Shown here in pieces: positions 16,093 through 24,628 of a stretch of 64,000 nucleotides of DNA (position 1 is its first letter; each line of letters starts with the position of its first letter). The DNA is taken from the NCBI RefSeq assembly GCF_020447265.1, contig NZ_JAJADR010000004.1, positions 485,618 to 549,617 of the forward strand, written 5' to 3'. Source of the stretch: Hymenobacter lucidus. GTDB lineage: Bacteria; Bacteroidota; Bacteroidia; Cytophagales; Hymenobacteraceae. The position numbers and the translations under genes are program-made. The notes under the pieces were generated by a model that searched no databases, had not been told where the DNA came from, and saw only the letters and a list, made by a program, of their open reading frames with translations.

Positions 16093-16199
16093 AGAGCGTC
16101 ATGTTGAGCAAAGCGAGACGTCTCGCGTGCTGAGGTTGCCAGAGTAATCTGATTACTATTGCACGCAAGATGCTTCGGCTTCGCTTGGCATGACGTTCT
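16093..16199. repeat. REP/MITE-like palindromic element
   Basis: Two imperfect arms of about 39 nt (16093-16130 and 16161-16199) pair across a 30-nt A/T-containing loop that itself includes AGTAATCTGATTACT. The core (TCTCGCGTGC ... GCACGCAAGATG) is shared with the element at 24418-24501, and the outer ACGTCATG/CATGACGT with 11702-11747. No transposase is present, so it is a non-autonomous repeat. Confidence 0.75.
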
Positions 16200-16319
16200 G
16201 CTGTTTCAGGGTCTTCTAAAACCAGTTGGTCAGAACTTACTTCTCCACTCCGCTGGTTTAGCTGGCAGCATCTTTGCCTTCTTCGGCTTTCTACGCTCCA
16301 CCCTCTGAGTTTTATCCTA

Positions 16320-16706
16320 ATGCTGGCTTCTCTGCTGCTTTCCGGCCTGCTGGCCCTGAATCCGTTCCGTGCCACGCCGCCCGTGCCGTTTGTAGCTCCG
16401 GTTGTGGCCACGTTCGGCTCCATCGACCCGTGCCAGATTTACGGCTCCGTGTATCTCGAAACCGACCCGGTGCGGCGCAGCTACTGCTTTGCCACCATTT
16501 ATCTGGAGCCCGAGGAAGCCTTTGCCGATTTGCTGGTGTATAAAGAAGACAACAAGCTGTTTGCCGACAAAAACGGGTTCTGGTACCAGACGCCCACCCG
16601 CGACTTTGCCGACTATGTGCTCTTCGTATCCGACCGGCGCGCCCTGGCCGACTTCTCCATCACCTACACCAAGTCCCGCTCGTTTGCCGGCTGCCGCAAG
16701 CAGTAG
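16320..16706 (+). CDS. Small secreted repeat protein (DUF6150-like)
   Basis: A 128-residue exported protein. A hydrophobic N-terminus (residues 1-15) serves as signal. The mature part consists of short degenerate repeats of about 20 residues, each centred on an aromatic-Ala-Asp unit: SYCFATIYL, EAFADLLVY, KLFADKNGFW, DFADYVLFV, ALADFSITY and SFAGCRKQ. Cysteines at the repeat ends (DPCQIYG, AGCRKQ) may form a disulfide. I recall similar proteins annotated as DUF6150, with no known function. The ATG at 16320 is the first plausible start, and a degenerate -7 element (CATCTTTG, 16269-16276) lies upstream. Confidence 0.7.
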   Translation: MLASLLLSGLLALNPFRATPPVPFVAPVVATFGSIDPCQIYGSVYLETDPVRRSYCFATIYLEPEEAFADLLVYKEDNKLFADKNGFWYQTPTRDFADYVLFVSDRRALADFSITYTKSRSFAGCRKQ

Positions 16707-16720
16707 GGGAGTGCCTGAAG

Positions 16721-16762
16721 CACAAAAAAGCCCTGCCGGAAGTCCGGCAGGGCTTTTTTGTG
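16721..16762. terminator. Bidirectional terminator
   Basis: The stem AAAAAAGCCCTGCCGGA and its complement give A and T tracts on both sides. It serves the convergent genes ending at 16706 (plus) and 16778 (minus). Confidence 0.9.
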
Positions 16763-16777
16763 TTCAAATACCAAGGC

Positions 16778-17131
16778 CTACAACTTCACCAACTCTACCC
16801 GGCGGTTTTGGGCTTTGCCGGCTTCGGTGGCGTTGTCGGCAATGGGCTTGTCAGGCCCGAAACCGGCGGCACGCAGGCGACTGGCGGCCACAGCCTGCCG
16901 GGTCAGGTCGGCTACCACGGCTTGGGCCCGGGCTTCGGAAAGCTGCCGGTTGTGGGCCGCCGCGCCGGTGTTGTCGGTGTGGCCTTCTACTGAAAGCCGT
17001 AGCGCCGGGTTCTGTTGCAAGAGCTTCACCACTTCGGCCACTGTGGCTTCCGACTCGGGCTTGATGGTGGCCTTGTCGGTGTCGAAGTTGATGTAAACCG
17101 TGGCTTTACCCTCGGTATCTAGTTTTTTTTT
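16778..17131 (-). CDS. OmpA peptidoglycan-binding domain, out-of-frame 3' part
   Basis: This frame holds a complete OmpA C-terminal domain: VYINFDTDKATIKPESE, then LRLSVEGHTDNTG with NRQLSEARAQAV and the conserved arginine near the end (KAQNRRVELV). These are the residues that contact peptidoglycan diaminopimelate. Its only internal ATG (17041) falls inside the domain, so independent translation would yield a truncated fold. This supports the view that it belongs to the upstream lipoprotein. Confidence 0.75.
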   Translation of the reverse strand, partial: KKKLDTEGKATVYINFDTDKATIKPESEATVAEVVKLLQQNPALRLSVEGHTDNTGAAAHNRQLSEARAQAVVADLTRQAVAASRLRAAGFGPDKPIADNATEAGKAQNRRVELVKL

Positions 17132-17832
17132 AACTCCGTGGCCTGTACTACGCCGGCCTGCTGAGGCATGGCGGCCCGCTCCGTCACGTTGAGCTTATAC
17201 TGGTGGTCGGACGAGGTCTGCACCTGCACCCACACTTCCTTGTCTTTCTGGCGAATCACATAGGTGTCAACGGGCTGGTAGTTGTGCATGCCGCCGCTGT
17301 GCTTTTCGTACTCACTCTCGCCGGTTTTCTTTAGTACGTCATCCGGAATCTTCGCCGACGATACTTTCACGCCGCCCAGGCTGGTCACCAGGTTTTCGTA
17401 GTTGCGTTGAATCATCAACTCGGAGGCGGCCTTTTCGGATTCGGCGGGGCGGTAGTGGCGGCGCACGATTTTACCTTCGATGGGAACAATGTTCTTGCCG
17501 TCGTAAACGTAGGTCCGGTCGAAGTCGAAGCCGGTACTGTCGCTGTCGTAGCGGGTTTCGTAGCCTTTCAGCCGGCTCAGATAAGGAAAGGCGCCCAGAT
17601 TGGCCGTCGATACCGGCACGCTGCTCAGGTCGAAGGTGGCGGCCGGGCCGGCGGCCGTTTCGGTGGCGGCCGGCGCGGCGGCTTCGGTGGTAGCCGGCGC
17701 GGTGGTTTCGGCGGCGGGAGTGGTAGCAGCGGCGGTGGTTTCGCCGGCTTCCGTTTCTTTCGGCTTGCAGCCAATAAGGCTGGCGCTACCCAGCAAAACG
17801 AGGCAGGAAAGGGTCAGAGCAGTTTGTTTCAT
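17119..17832 (-). CDS. Lipoprotein, 5' part of the frameshifted OmpA-like gene
   Basis: A 237-residue frame beginning at the ATG at 17832. The signal peptide ends with the lipobox SLIGC, so the mature protein would be lipid-anchored. A low-complexity Thr/Ala/Glu linker (about residues 30-70) follows, then a globular region containing YETRYDSDSTGFDFDRTYVYDG that is not recognised as a named domain. The frame stops at 17119-17121 immediately after the A9 tract. In related proteins I would expect an OmpA domain to follow directly, and it does follow in another frame. Confidence 0.75.
   Translation of the reverse strand: MKQTALTLSCLVLLGSASLIGCKPKETEAGETTAAATTPAAETTAPATTEAAAPAATETAAGPAATFDLSSVPVSTANLGAFPYLSRLKGYETRYDSDSTGFDFDRTYVYDGKNIVPIEGKIVRRHYRPAESEKAASELMIQRNYENLVTSLGGVKVSSAKIPDDVLKKTGESEYEKHSGGMHNYQPVDTYVIRQKDKEVWVQVQTSSDHQYKLNVTERAAMPQQAGVVQATELKKN
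17123..17131 (-). repeat. A9 homopolymer at the frameshift site
   Basis: Nine consecutive T's on the plus strand (A9 in the coding direction). Tracts of nine or more A's are classic sites of transcriptional slippage and replication slippage. Confidence 0.9.
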
Positions 17833-18094
17833 GGAATAATAAAGGGAAGAGTGGATATGTCCTTCTTTGGAAAAGACCGGCAAATAAACGCTTAATTATA
17901 TTAATCAATAGAAATGCTGCTATGTGAGGCGCAGGATTAGCGCGCCTCGCCGGAACCGGAAACCGCCGCCCCGCTGTTGCCGCAGACTGGCAATGTGCGG
18001 GTTGGTTGCGACGCACCCGTTTTTTCGTGCGAACTTGCCATCTTAACCGCAGAAGCGTTTTGCGCTTCTCCCGCCTCAACCACAACTAGATAAG

Positions 18095-18925
18095 ATGGAT
18101 TTTGTAGAAGTACGCGTACAAGCCCCCCGTGAACTGGCCGATATTCTGGTAGCCGAGCTGGCCGAAGTCGGCTACGACACCTTTGAGGACAACGACGAAG
18201 GCTTTTGCGCCTACATCGGTGAGGGCGACTTCAACCCCGATGCCGTGGCCGAGGTAATGTCGCGCTACGAGGGCCTGGGCGAGCTGGGCTACGAGCACCG
18301 CGTCATTACGCGCCAGAACTGGAATGCCGAGTGGGAAAAGAACTTCCAGCCTCTCATCATTGCCGACCGGGTGTCGGTGCGGGCGCCCTTCCACGAGAAG
18401 CCCGAGGGCCTGGAGTACGAAATCGTGATAATGCCGCGCATGTCCTTCGGTACCGGCCACCACGAAACCACCGCCCTGATGATTGAAAACCAGCTCGACA
18501 TCGACCATGCTGGTAAGCGTGTGCTCGATATGGGCTGCGGCACCGGTATTCTGGCCATTATGGCCGTGCACCTGGGTGCGAAGGAAGTGCTGGCCGTGGA
18601 TGTGGAGCCCTGGACCGTGGAAAACGCCGCCGACAACGCCGCCGAAAATAATTGCACGAATATTGAATGCCGCCTCGGTGGGGTAGAAGTGTTGGAGCGC
18701 GAAGCTCCCTTCGATATTATTCTGGCCAACATCAACCGGAATGTGCTTCTGGAGGATATGCACGCCTATGCAGCCTTGTTGCCGCAGGGCCGTCCTATCC
18801 TTTTCAGCGGCTTTTACCAAGAGGATTTATCCAAGATTGAAGCCGAAGCGACAAAACACGCATTGGTCTATCAATCACACCGAACCAAGAATAACTGGGT
18901 TTCGGCGATTTTCACGAAATTGTAG
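18095..18925 (+). CDS. prmA: Ribosomal protein L11 methyltransferase
   Basis: A 276-residue SAM-dependent enzyme that trimethylates ribosomal protein L11. The N-terminal substrate-recognition domain (residues about 1-90) precedes the Rossmann methyltransferase fold. Key motifs are MSFGTGHHETT (PrmA signature), VLDMGCGTGILAI (SAM-binding motif I) and DIILANINRNVL (catalytic-loop equivalent). The start at 18095 is the first ATG of a clean frame. The next gene starts 29 nt downstream, so co-transcription is likely. Confidence 0.96.
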   Translation: MDFVEVRVQAPRELADILVAELAEVGYDTFEDNDEGFCAYIGEGDFNPDAVAEVMSRYEGLGELGYEHRVITRQNWNAEWEKNFQPLIIADRVSVRAPFHEKPEGLEYEIVIMPRMSFGTGHHETTALMIENQLDIDHAGKRVLDMGCGTGILAIMAVHLGAKEVLAVDVEPWTVENAADNAAENNCTNIECRLGGVEVLEREAPFDIILANINRNVLLEDMHAYAALLPQGRPILFSGFYQEDLSKIEAEATKHALVYQSHRTKNNWVSAIFTKL

Positions 18926-18954
18926 CCGTCTTAGTAGGCCTTGACGGAAAAAGT

Positions 18955-21900
18955 ATGAAGCAACTTGCTTTTGGGTGGCTATGCGCGGTGATGCTGGGAC
19001 TCAGTACCCCCGCCTGGTCCCAACAAACGAAAACTCCCTCCAAACAGCCCCCGGCCGCCGCGCCGGCTGCTCCCGCGTTGCCCAAGTTCACGGGCAAGCT
19101 GTCGAAGGACCCCCAGCAGTTCATCATCGATGTGCAGTCGATGATGGTGGCAGCCAATAATGCTCAGGCCAAGGCCGTGGGCGTGAAGTTGCAGCAGCTG
19201 TGGGCCAGCAATAAGCTTACGGCCACCCAGCAGGCGCGTATCGTGGAGATTTCGCAGCAGATGCTGCTGCGTAAGTACAAGCCACACCCCGCCATTGAGG
19301 GCTTCTACCAGGGCGTGGTGGCCGGGGCCGTCGTGCACAGCTTCTCCGACAAGCAGATGGACGATTTTCTGGAAGTCGTGGTGAAAACCGTGAACCGGGA
19401 ATCGGTGGCCAACTCCGAGAAGTTTCTGGTTAGCGCGGGCCAGTTTCTGGATACCAAAACGCTCTACAAATCCCGCTACAACACGCTGCGCGCGATTGGC
19501 GGCACCTTCAGCTTCGCCTACAACGAAGTAGATATGCCCCAGCCCACGCCCGCGCCCCAGCCGGCACCACCCGCCGCGGCCGTCGTAACGCAGCCCCTGA
19601 AAACGACAACTACGCCGACGGCCAAACCCGCTGCCAAGCCCGCAGCCAAGAAAAAGAGCAGCTCGGGCTGGGATACCGGCGACGTGTGGGACACCGGCGG
19701 GGGCTGGGGAGATGATGGCTGGGGCGCGCCCAAGAAAAAGCCGGTAGCCAAAGCCCCGGCCAAAGGCACCACGCCCGCCGCCAAAGCCCCCGAGCCCGAA
19801 CCCGAGCCTGAGCCCGCTCCGGCCCAGTACTACGACTCGTACGTGGCACCCGCCACGCGCGGCCCGGTGATGCTCATCAAGGATGCTGACCTATTTATGG
19901 CCGCCGCCGGCGACTCTATCTTCATCCGCAAAACCAGCGGGGTGGTCGTGCCCGGCACCAACCGCTTTATCGGGCAGGGTGGGCAGTACGTGTGGTCTAT
20001 CAAGCAGAACCTGGTAACGGCCGACTTCGTGAACTACGACTTCGACATGGGCAAGGCCGAATTCACGGCCGAGCCCGTGACGCTGACCTACCCGGCCGTG
20101 CTGGAAGCTCCCATCCGTGGGGCCTTCTCCTATAAGAGCATCAAGAAGAAAGTGGGAGCCACTGATACTGGCTACCCGCGCTTTATCTCGCTCACCAACG
20201 ACGCCCGCGTCAAGAATATCGGCGACAACATCCGCTACTTCGGCGGCTTCTCGCTGGCCGGCAGCCGCACGCTCTCGGCCTCGCTCGACGGCAGCCTCTC
20301 GCGCATTATTGTGGACGTGGATGGCAAAACCAAGTTCCGGGCTTCGTCGCGGGCGTACCTGCTCGGCGACACGCTGATTTCAGCCGACCGCGCCGCCGTG
20401 ACCATCTTCCAGGACAAGAGCGACTCATTGACCCACCCCGGCGTGAAGCTGCGCTACTCCAAGAGCCGGCAGGTGCTGCAGCTGGCCCGCGAAGATGGCC
20501 TCTACAAGACCACGCCCTACAACGACTCCTACCACCAGATGGAAATTGCGACGGAGCTGCTGACTTGGCCGCTCAAGACGCCTTACATCAACCTGGCCAT
20601 CCTGACCGCTAAAAACCAGGTAACGGCTAACTTCGAGTCCAAGGAATTCTACACCAACACCCGCTACCAGCAGATCAAGGGCATCAACAAGCTGCACCCG
20701 CTGCAGCTGGTGGTGGGCTACAGCCAGCAGAACGGCAACGCCAAATCCTTCACAGTGCAGGATGTGGCTACGGCCCTGAAGGTGAAGGAGCCCAACGTGC
20801 GCTCGGCCGTGGCCGGCCTGGCCAAGGACGGCTACGTGCAGTGGAACCCCCAGACCGAGCAGATTGTGCTGCTGCCCAAGGCCATGCACTACGTGAATTC
20901 GTCGCGTGGCAAGAAGGATTACGACCACATTGCCATTCGCTCCCTGTCGCCGTCGGGCAAGAACGCCACGCTCAACCTGGCTACCAACGACCTGATTGTG
21001 CGCGGCGTCGACCGGTTCAACTTCTCCGACGACTCCGTGACGGTGTTCGTGAAGCCCGACAGCTCCATCATCCGGATTCAGAAAAACCGGGGCGTGCTGT
21101 TTAACGGTACGGTAGTGGCCTCGGCCTTTATCTTCAAGGGCAAGGAGTTCAAGTTCGACTACGACGGCTTCTACGTGGATCTGGTCAAGATTGACTCCAT
21201 CATCGTGAAGGGCAAAGGCTCGAAGGGCTCGGTAATGAAGGCCCGCAAGGAAACCGACTTTGCGCTGACCAACAAGAACAAAACCTCCGCCGGCCGCCTC
21301 TACATCAACGCGCCCAACAACAAGTCGGGCCGCAAGAAGCTGGGTGCCTTCCCATCGTTCGATGCCAGCACCGGGGCCTACGTGTTCTTCAATAAGCCCG
21401 AAGTGCTCGGCGGCGCCTATGATACGACGGTATACTTCGATATTCCGCCGTTCAAGATTGACTCGCTCAACAACAAGAACCGCTCGGCCGTGGGCTTCAA
21501 GGGCACGTTTGTGTCGGGCAACATCATGCCGGAGTTCAAAACCAAGCTGAGTTTGCAGGACGACGGCTCCCTGGGCTTCGTGTACGACGTACCCAAGGAC
21601 GGCTTCCCGCTGTATGGCGGTAAGGCGCGGCTGTTCAACAAAGTGAGCATGAGCAACCGCGGTATTCAGGGCATTGGGGAAATGAAATACCTCACCGGCG
21701 ACCTGTTCAGCGACCAGTTCATTTTCTACAAAGACTCCGTGGTGACGGTTGGTAAGACGGCTACTATCGCACAGGGACCGCTCAACGGGGTGGAGTTTGC
21801 CAAGGTGTCGCTGCTGCCGGGCTACCAGATGAAGTGGGTGGTAAAAGCCGACTCGATGTACCTGAGCGCCCCGCGCGACGGCCAGCCGATGAAGTTCTAT

Positions 21901-24324
21901 GCCGGGGACCACAACTTTAAGGGTACCGCCATTCTGACGCCCGGCGGCCTCTACGGCGACGGCCGCATGGACGGCCCGCAGTCGTTCATCCGGTCCCGCG
22001 CTTTCGTATTCAAGCCCACCAGCTACTCGGGTAAGAAGTCGACGCTGAGCATCAAATCGGCGGAGGCCAACAAGCCAGCCGTAACAGCCAACGAGGTAGC
22101 CTTCCAGTATGACATCAAGCAGGGCTACGCCGACTTCTCCCGCGAGGAGGGCAGTAAAGCCAGCATCGATTTGCCCTACTCGGAGTACCGTACCACGCTG
22201 AGCGGCGGTAAATGGGACTTCAAAAAGAAGATCGTGCAGATGCGCGTAGCCCCCGGAGCCGACTCGTCGCGCTCCTACTTCTACTCCACCAAGCCCGAGC
22301 AGAAGGGCCTGAAGTTCCGGGCCAGCACCGGCCAGTACGATTTGAGCCGCTACCGCCTCATTGCCGGCGGTGTGCCCTACATTGCCGCTGCCGACGCCTG
22401 GATTGAGCCCGACAGTAACAAGGTGTACGTTATGGCCGGGGCCCAGATGCGCGCCTTCCAGAATGCCCGCATCACGATGGATACTTTGGCTAAGTACCAC
22501 AACCTGTACAAGGGCGAAATCAAGATTCAGTCGCGCACCTCGTTTATGGGCAATGCGCTGTATAGCTACAAGAACGCCTCGGCCGACTCCTTTGCCATCA
22601 AGTTCACCAACTTCGCCGTCGACTCGGCGGCAGTGGCGGGGGCTGGCAACCGGAAGGCCAACGCTGGCAAAGGCGGCAAGGGAATCCTGAAGAAGAAGGA
22701 TGACGACACGCCGTTTGCGCCGCCGACCACGGCCGTAGCCACCATTCAGGCCACCGACAAGTTTCACTTGGCTCCGCGCATTGCCTACCGGGGTGCCGTA
22801 AACCTGAACTCGCAGAAGCGTGGCTTTACCTTCGACGGCCAGAGCCGCCTGGAGTTCAGCAAGCAGGCTGCCGCCGCCGACTGGTTCCCGGTACAGGATA
22901 GTATCGACCCGAAAGGCATTCGAATAAAGCTCATGGAGCCTAAGTCGAGCGACGGAACGCTGATGGTTTCGGGCCTCTACCTGTCCGATGCTACGGCCAA
23001 GGTATATCCGCTGTTCGTGGCCGTGAAGCCGGGCATTACCGACATGAACCTGTTCCAGGTAGATGGTACGCTGAGCTTCGACGCCAAAAAGGGCGACTAC
23101 ACCATCACCCGCAACGACCTCTCGGACCCGAACATCTACGAGGGCAGCGTGATGACCCTGCACGACTCGACCGGCGCCCTGGACTTCCGCGGTAAGGTGC
23201 AGCTGCTCAACTCCAACAAGGACTACAACGTGCAGTCGGCCGCCGTGGGCTATGCCAAGCCTGATAGCAGCATCTACCGCCTCGATACGTTCATGACCTT
23301 TGACATCAACATTCCGGAGAAGGCCGTGGAAGCCATGGCGACGGACATGGCCACCAACACCAAGGGCCTGGCCGAAGCACTCGACGGCAGCCCGGCCCTG
23401 ATGTACAAGATGGGCGAGTTTATCGGCAGCAAGGCCGTGCAGAGCTACCAGGACCGCAAAGGGGGCTACACGCCGCTCCAGAAGGTATCGGCCAAGTTCC
23501 TGCATACGCTGGTCTTCAGCAAGATTGATTTGCGCTGGTCGGAGAAGTTCAAGGCCTGGTACTCGGTGGGCAAGATTGGCCTGGTGAGCGTGGGCAAGAA
23601 GGACATCAACGCCCTGATTGACGGCTATATCGAAATCAAGAAGGAAAGCACCGGCGACGCGGTAGAAATGTACCTCGAAGCCGAGCCCCAGACTTGGTAC
23701 CACATCCGCTACTCCAACAACGTGCTCCTGACCAAGGCCCAGCACGGCTCCTACGACGAAATTATTGGTTTCAAGGCTAAGGGCGACTACAACACGGCCA
23801 CCGAGTACGGCTTCTACCTCGGCGACGAGCAGGAGAAGGACCTCTTCACCCGCCACTTCCGCAAAGACTACCTCGGCGACAACAGCAAGCCCAAAGCTGC
23901 CCCAGCCCGCCCCGTGAGCGAAGGCAGCTTCGACTTCATGGAGGAGAAAAAGAAGAAGAAAAAGGAGAAAGATGCCGCCTTCGACGACGGCAGCCAGCCC
24001 GCTGATGCGCCGGTAGAAGACACCGGTAAAAAGAAGAAAAAGGACAAGGACGCTGCGGCCGTAGATGCCACTACGCCCGCGGCCGACGCCCCGGTAGAGG
24101 ATACGGGCAAGAAGAAAAAGAAGAAGGATGAGCCGGTAGCCGATCAGGCCACGCCGCCCACCGACGCCCCGGTAGACGAAGGCAAGACGGCCGCCCAACT
24201 CAAAAAGGAGGAAGCTGCCAAAGCCAAGGAAGCCGAAAAGCTTAAGAAGGAGGAAGAGAAAAAGGCTAAAGAAGCCGAGAAGAATAAGAAGAAGAAGGAG
24301 GACGACCCCTTCGGCGACTCGTAA
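18955..24324 (+). CDS. Giant exported protein of unknown function
   Basis: A 1789-residue protein with an N-terminal signal peptide (cleavage near PAWSQQ, residue about 22). Residues about 30-190 are helical; about 190-290 are low complexity, with Pro/Ala/Lys tracts and a W/G/D-rich block (WDTGDVWDTGGGWGDDGWG). A long middle part (about 300-1640) is made of beta-rich, repetitive segments reminiscent of large periplasmic or outer-membrane-associated beta-helical proteins. Residues about 598-640 look like a winged-helix motif (VATALKVKEPNVRSAVAGL). The C-terminal about 125 residues are extremely Lys/Glu-rich with a repeated ADAPVEDTGKKKKK unit. It is co-oriented with prmA (29 nt) and has a strong terminator. 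I do not recognise a named family. Confidence 0.9.
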   Translation: MKQLAFGWLCAVMLGLSTPAWSQQTKTPSKQPPAAAPAAPALPKFTGKLSKDPQQFIIDVQSMMVAANNAQAKAVGVKLQQLWASNKLTATQQARIVEISQQMLLRKYKPHPAIEGFYQGVVAGAVVHSFSDKQMDDFLEVVVKTVNRESVANSEKFLVSAGQFLDTKTLYKSRYNTLRAIGGTFSFAYNEVDMPQPTPAPQPAPPAAAVVTQPLKTTTTPTAKPAAKPAAKKKSSSGWDTGDVWDTGGGWGDDGWGAPKKKPVAKAPAKGTTPAAKAPEPEPEPEPAPAQYYDSYVAPATRGPVMLIKDADLFMAAAGDSIFIRKTSGVVVPGTNRFIGQGGQYVWSIKQNLVTADFVNYDFDMGKAEFTAEPVTLTYPAVLEAPIRGAFSYKSIKKKVGATDTGYPRFISLTNDARVKNIGDNIRYFGGFSLAGSRTLSASLDGSLSRIIVDVDGKTKFRASSRAYLLGDTLISADRAAVTIFQDKSDSLTHPGVKLRYSKSRQVLQLAREDGLYKTTPYNDSYHQMEIATELLTWPLKTPYINLAILTAKNQVTANFESKEFYTNTRYQQIKGINKLHPLQLVVGYSQQNGNAKSFTVQDVATALKVKEPNVRSAVAGLAKDGYVQWNPQTEQIVLLPKAMHYVNSSRGKKDYDHIAIRSLSPSGKNATLNLATNDLIVRGVDRFNFSDDSVTVFVKPDSSIIRIQKNRGVLFNGTVVASAFIFKGKEFKFDYDGFYVDLVKIDSIIVKGKGSKGSVMKARKETDFALTNKNKTSAGRLYINAPNNKSGRKKLGAFPSFDASTGAYVFFNKPEVLGGAYDTTVYFDIPPFKIDSLNNKNRSAVGFKGTFVSGNIMPEFKTKLSLQDDGSLGFVYDVPKDGFPLYGGKARLFNKVSMSNRGIQGIGEMKYLTGDLFSDQFIFYKDSVVTVGKTATIAQGPLNGVEFAKVSLLPGYQMKWVVKADSMYLSAPRDGQPMKFYAGDHNFKGTAILTPGGLYGDGRMDGPQSFIRSRAFVFKPTSYSGKKSTLSIKSAEANKPAVTANEVAFQYDIKQGYADFSREEGSKASIDLPYSEYRTTLSGGKWDFKKKIVQMRVAPGADSSRSYFYSTKPEQKGLKFRASTGQYDLSRYRLIAGGVPYIAAADAWIEPDSNKVYVMAGAQMRAFQNARITMDTLAKYHNLYKGEIKIQSRTSFMGNALYSYKNASADSFAIKFTNFAVDSAAVAGAGNRKANAGKGGKGILKKKDDDTPFAPPTTAVATIQATDKFHLAPRIAYRGAVNLNSQKRGFTFDGQSRLEFSKQAAAADWFPVQDSIDPKGIRIKLMEPKSSDGTLMVSGLYLSDATAKVYPLFVAVKPGITDMNLFQVDGTLSFDAKKGDYTITRNDLSDPNIYEGSVMTLHDSTGALDFRGKVQLLNSNKDYNVQSAAVGYAKPDSSIYRLDTFMTFDINIPEKAVEAMATDMATNTKGLAEALDGSPALMYKMGEFIGSKAVQSYQDRKGGYTPLQKVSAKFLHTLVFSKIDLRWSEKFKAWYSVGKIGLVSVGKKDINALIDGYIEIKKESTGDAVEMYLEAEPQTWYHIRYSNNVLLTKAQHGSYDEIIGFKAKGDYNTATEYGFYLGDEQEKDLFTRHFRKDYLGDNSKPKAAPARPVSEGSFDFMEEKKKKKKEKDAAFDDGSQPADAPVEDTGKKKKKDKDAAAVDATTPAADAPVEDTGKKKKKKDEPVADQATPPTDAPVDEGKTAAQLKKEEAAKAKEAEKLKKEEEKKAKEAEKNKKKKEDDPFGDS
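23941..24321 (+). repeat. Lys/Glu-rich repeat tail within the giant protein gene
   Basis: DNA-level and protein-level repeats encode A/T-D-A-P-V-E/D-D-T-G-K5 units (three copies) followed by a KKEEAKAKEAEK coiled-coil-like stretch. Such low-complexity purine-rich DNA can vary in copy number. Confidence 0.65.
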
Positions 24325-24350
24325 GCTCCTCTCCGCTTCCCCGAGCATCC

Positions 24351-24390
24351 ACAGCCCCGCCCCGGTATCCGAGGCGGGGCTGTTTTTTTT
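24351..24390 (+). terminator. Terminator after the giant protein gene
   Basis: The stem AGCCCCGCC (24353-24361) pairs with GGCGGGGCT (24373-24381), followed by eight T's. Confidence 0.9.
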
Positions 24391-24417
24391 GGAAGGTTCG
24401 GTTTAAACCAAGCATGT

Positions 24418-24501
24418 CCTGTCGACCAACGGGAGACATCTCGCGGGCAGTAGTAATTGATTTTACCATGGCCCGCAAGATGTCTCCCGTTGGTCGACAG
24501 G
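24418..24501. repeat. REP/MITE-like palindromic element
   Basis: Two 31-nt arms (24418-24448 and 24471-24501) with a single mismatch enclose a 22-nt loop (AGTAGTAATTGATTTTACCATG). The inner core TCTCGCGGGC ... GCCCGCAAGATG matches the element at 16093-16199. Short frames through it are not genes. Confidence 0.75.
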
Positions 24502-24563
24502 GCGGACGGGTTTCCAAATTCATGTTGCGGGACGACGGCCACCTGCCGGCACAGCGCCGCAAA

Positions 24564-24598
24564 TTTGCGTACAAGCCTGTGGAAGCCTCTTATCTTTG
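24564..24598 (+). promoter_or_regulatory. Promoter of plsY
   Basis: TTTG at 24564-24567, a 23-nt spacer, then TATCTTTG at 24591-24598. This is a full Bacteroidota-type promoter 31 nt before the ATG. Confidence 0.65.
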
Positions 24599-24628
24599 GC
24601 CACACCGCCCTGTTCCGCCCTTTTTCCT

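Larger units (their letters stand above)
16778..17832 (-). pseudogene. OmpA-family lipoprotein gene interrupted by a frameshift in an A9 tract
   Basis: Two frames together encode what looks like one OmpA-family lipoprotein of about 351 residues. The first frame (17832 to 17119) is a lipoprotein that reads ELKKN and stops at TAG within the poly-A region. The next frame downstream, entered by adding one A to the nine A's at 17123-17131 (coding strand), reads ELKKKLDTEGKATVYINFDT and continues seamlessly into an OmpA peptidoglycan-binding domain ending at 16778. The break lies exactly in the homopolymer. Options are sequencing error, a genuine inactivating mutation, phase variation, or transcriptional slippage restoring the frame. 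The two parts are listed separately below. Confidence 0.8.

Noticed and set aside
20425..24348. Very long open frame on the strand opposite the giant protein gene
   Set aside because: A shadow of GC-rich codons; low-complexity Leu/Val/His composition and no start or promoter.
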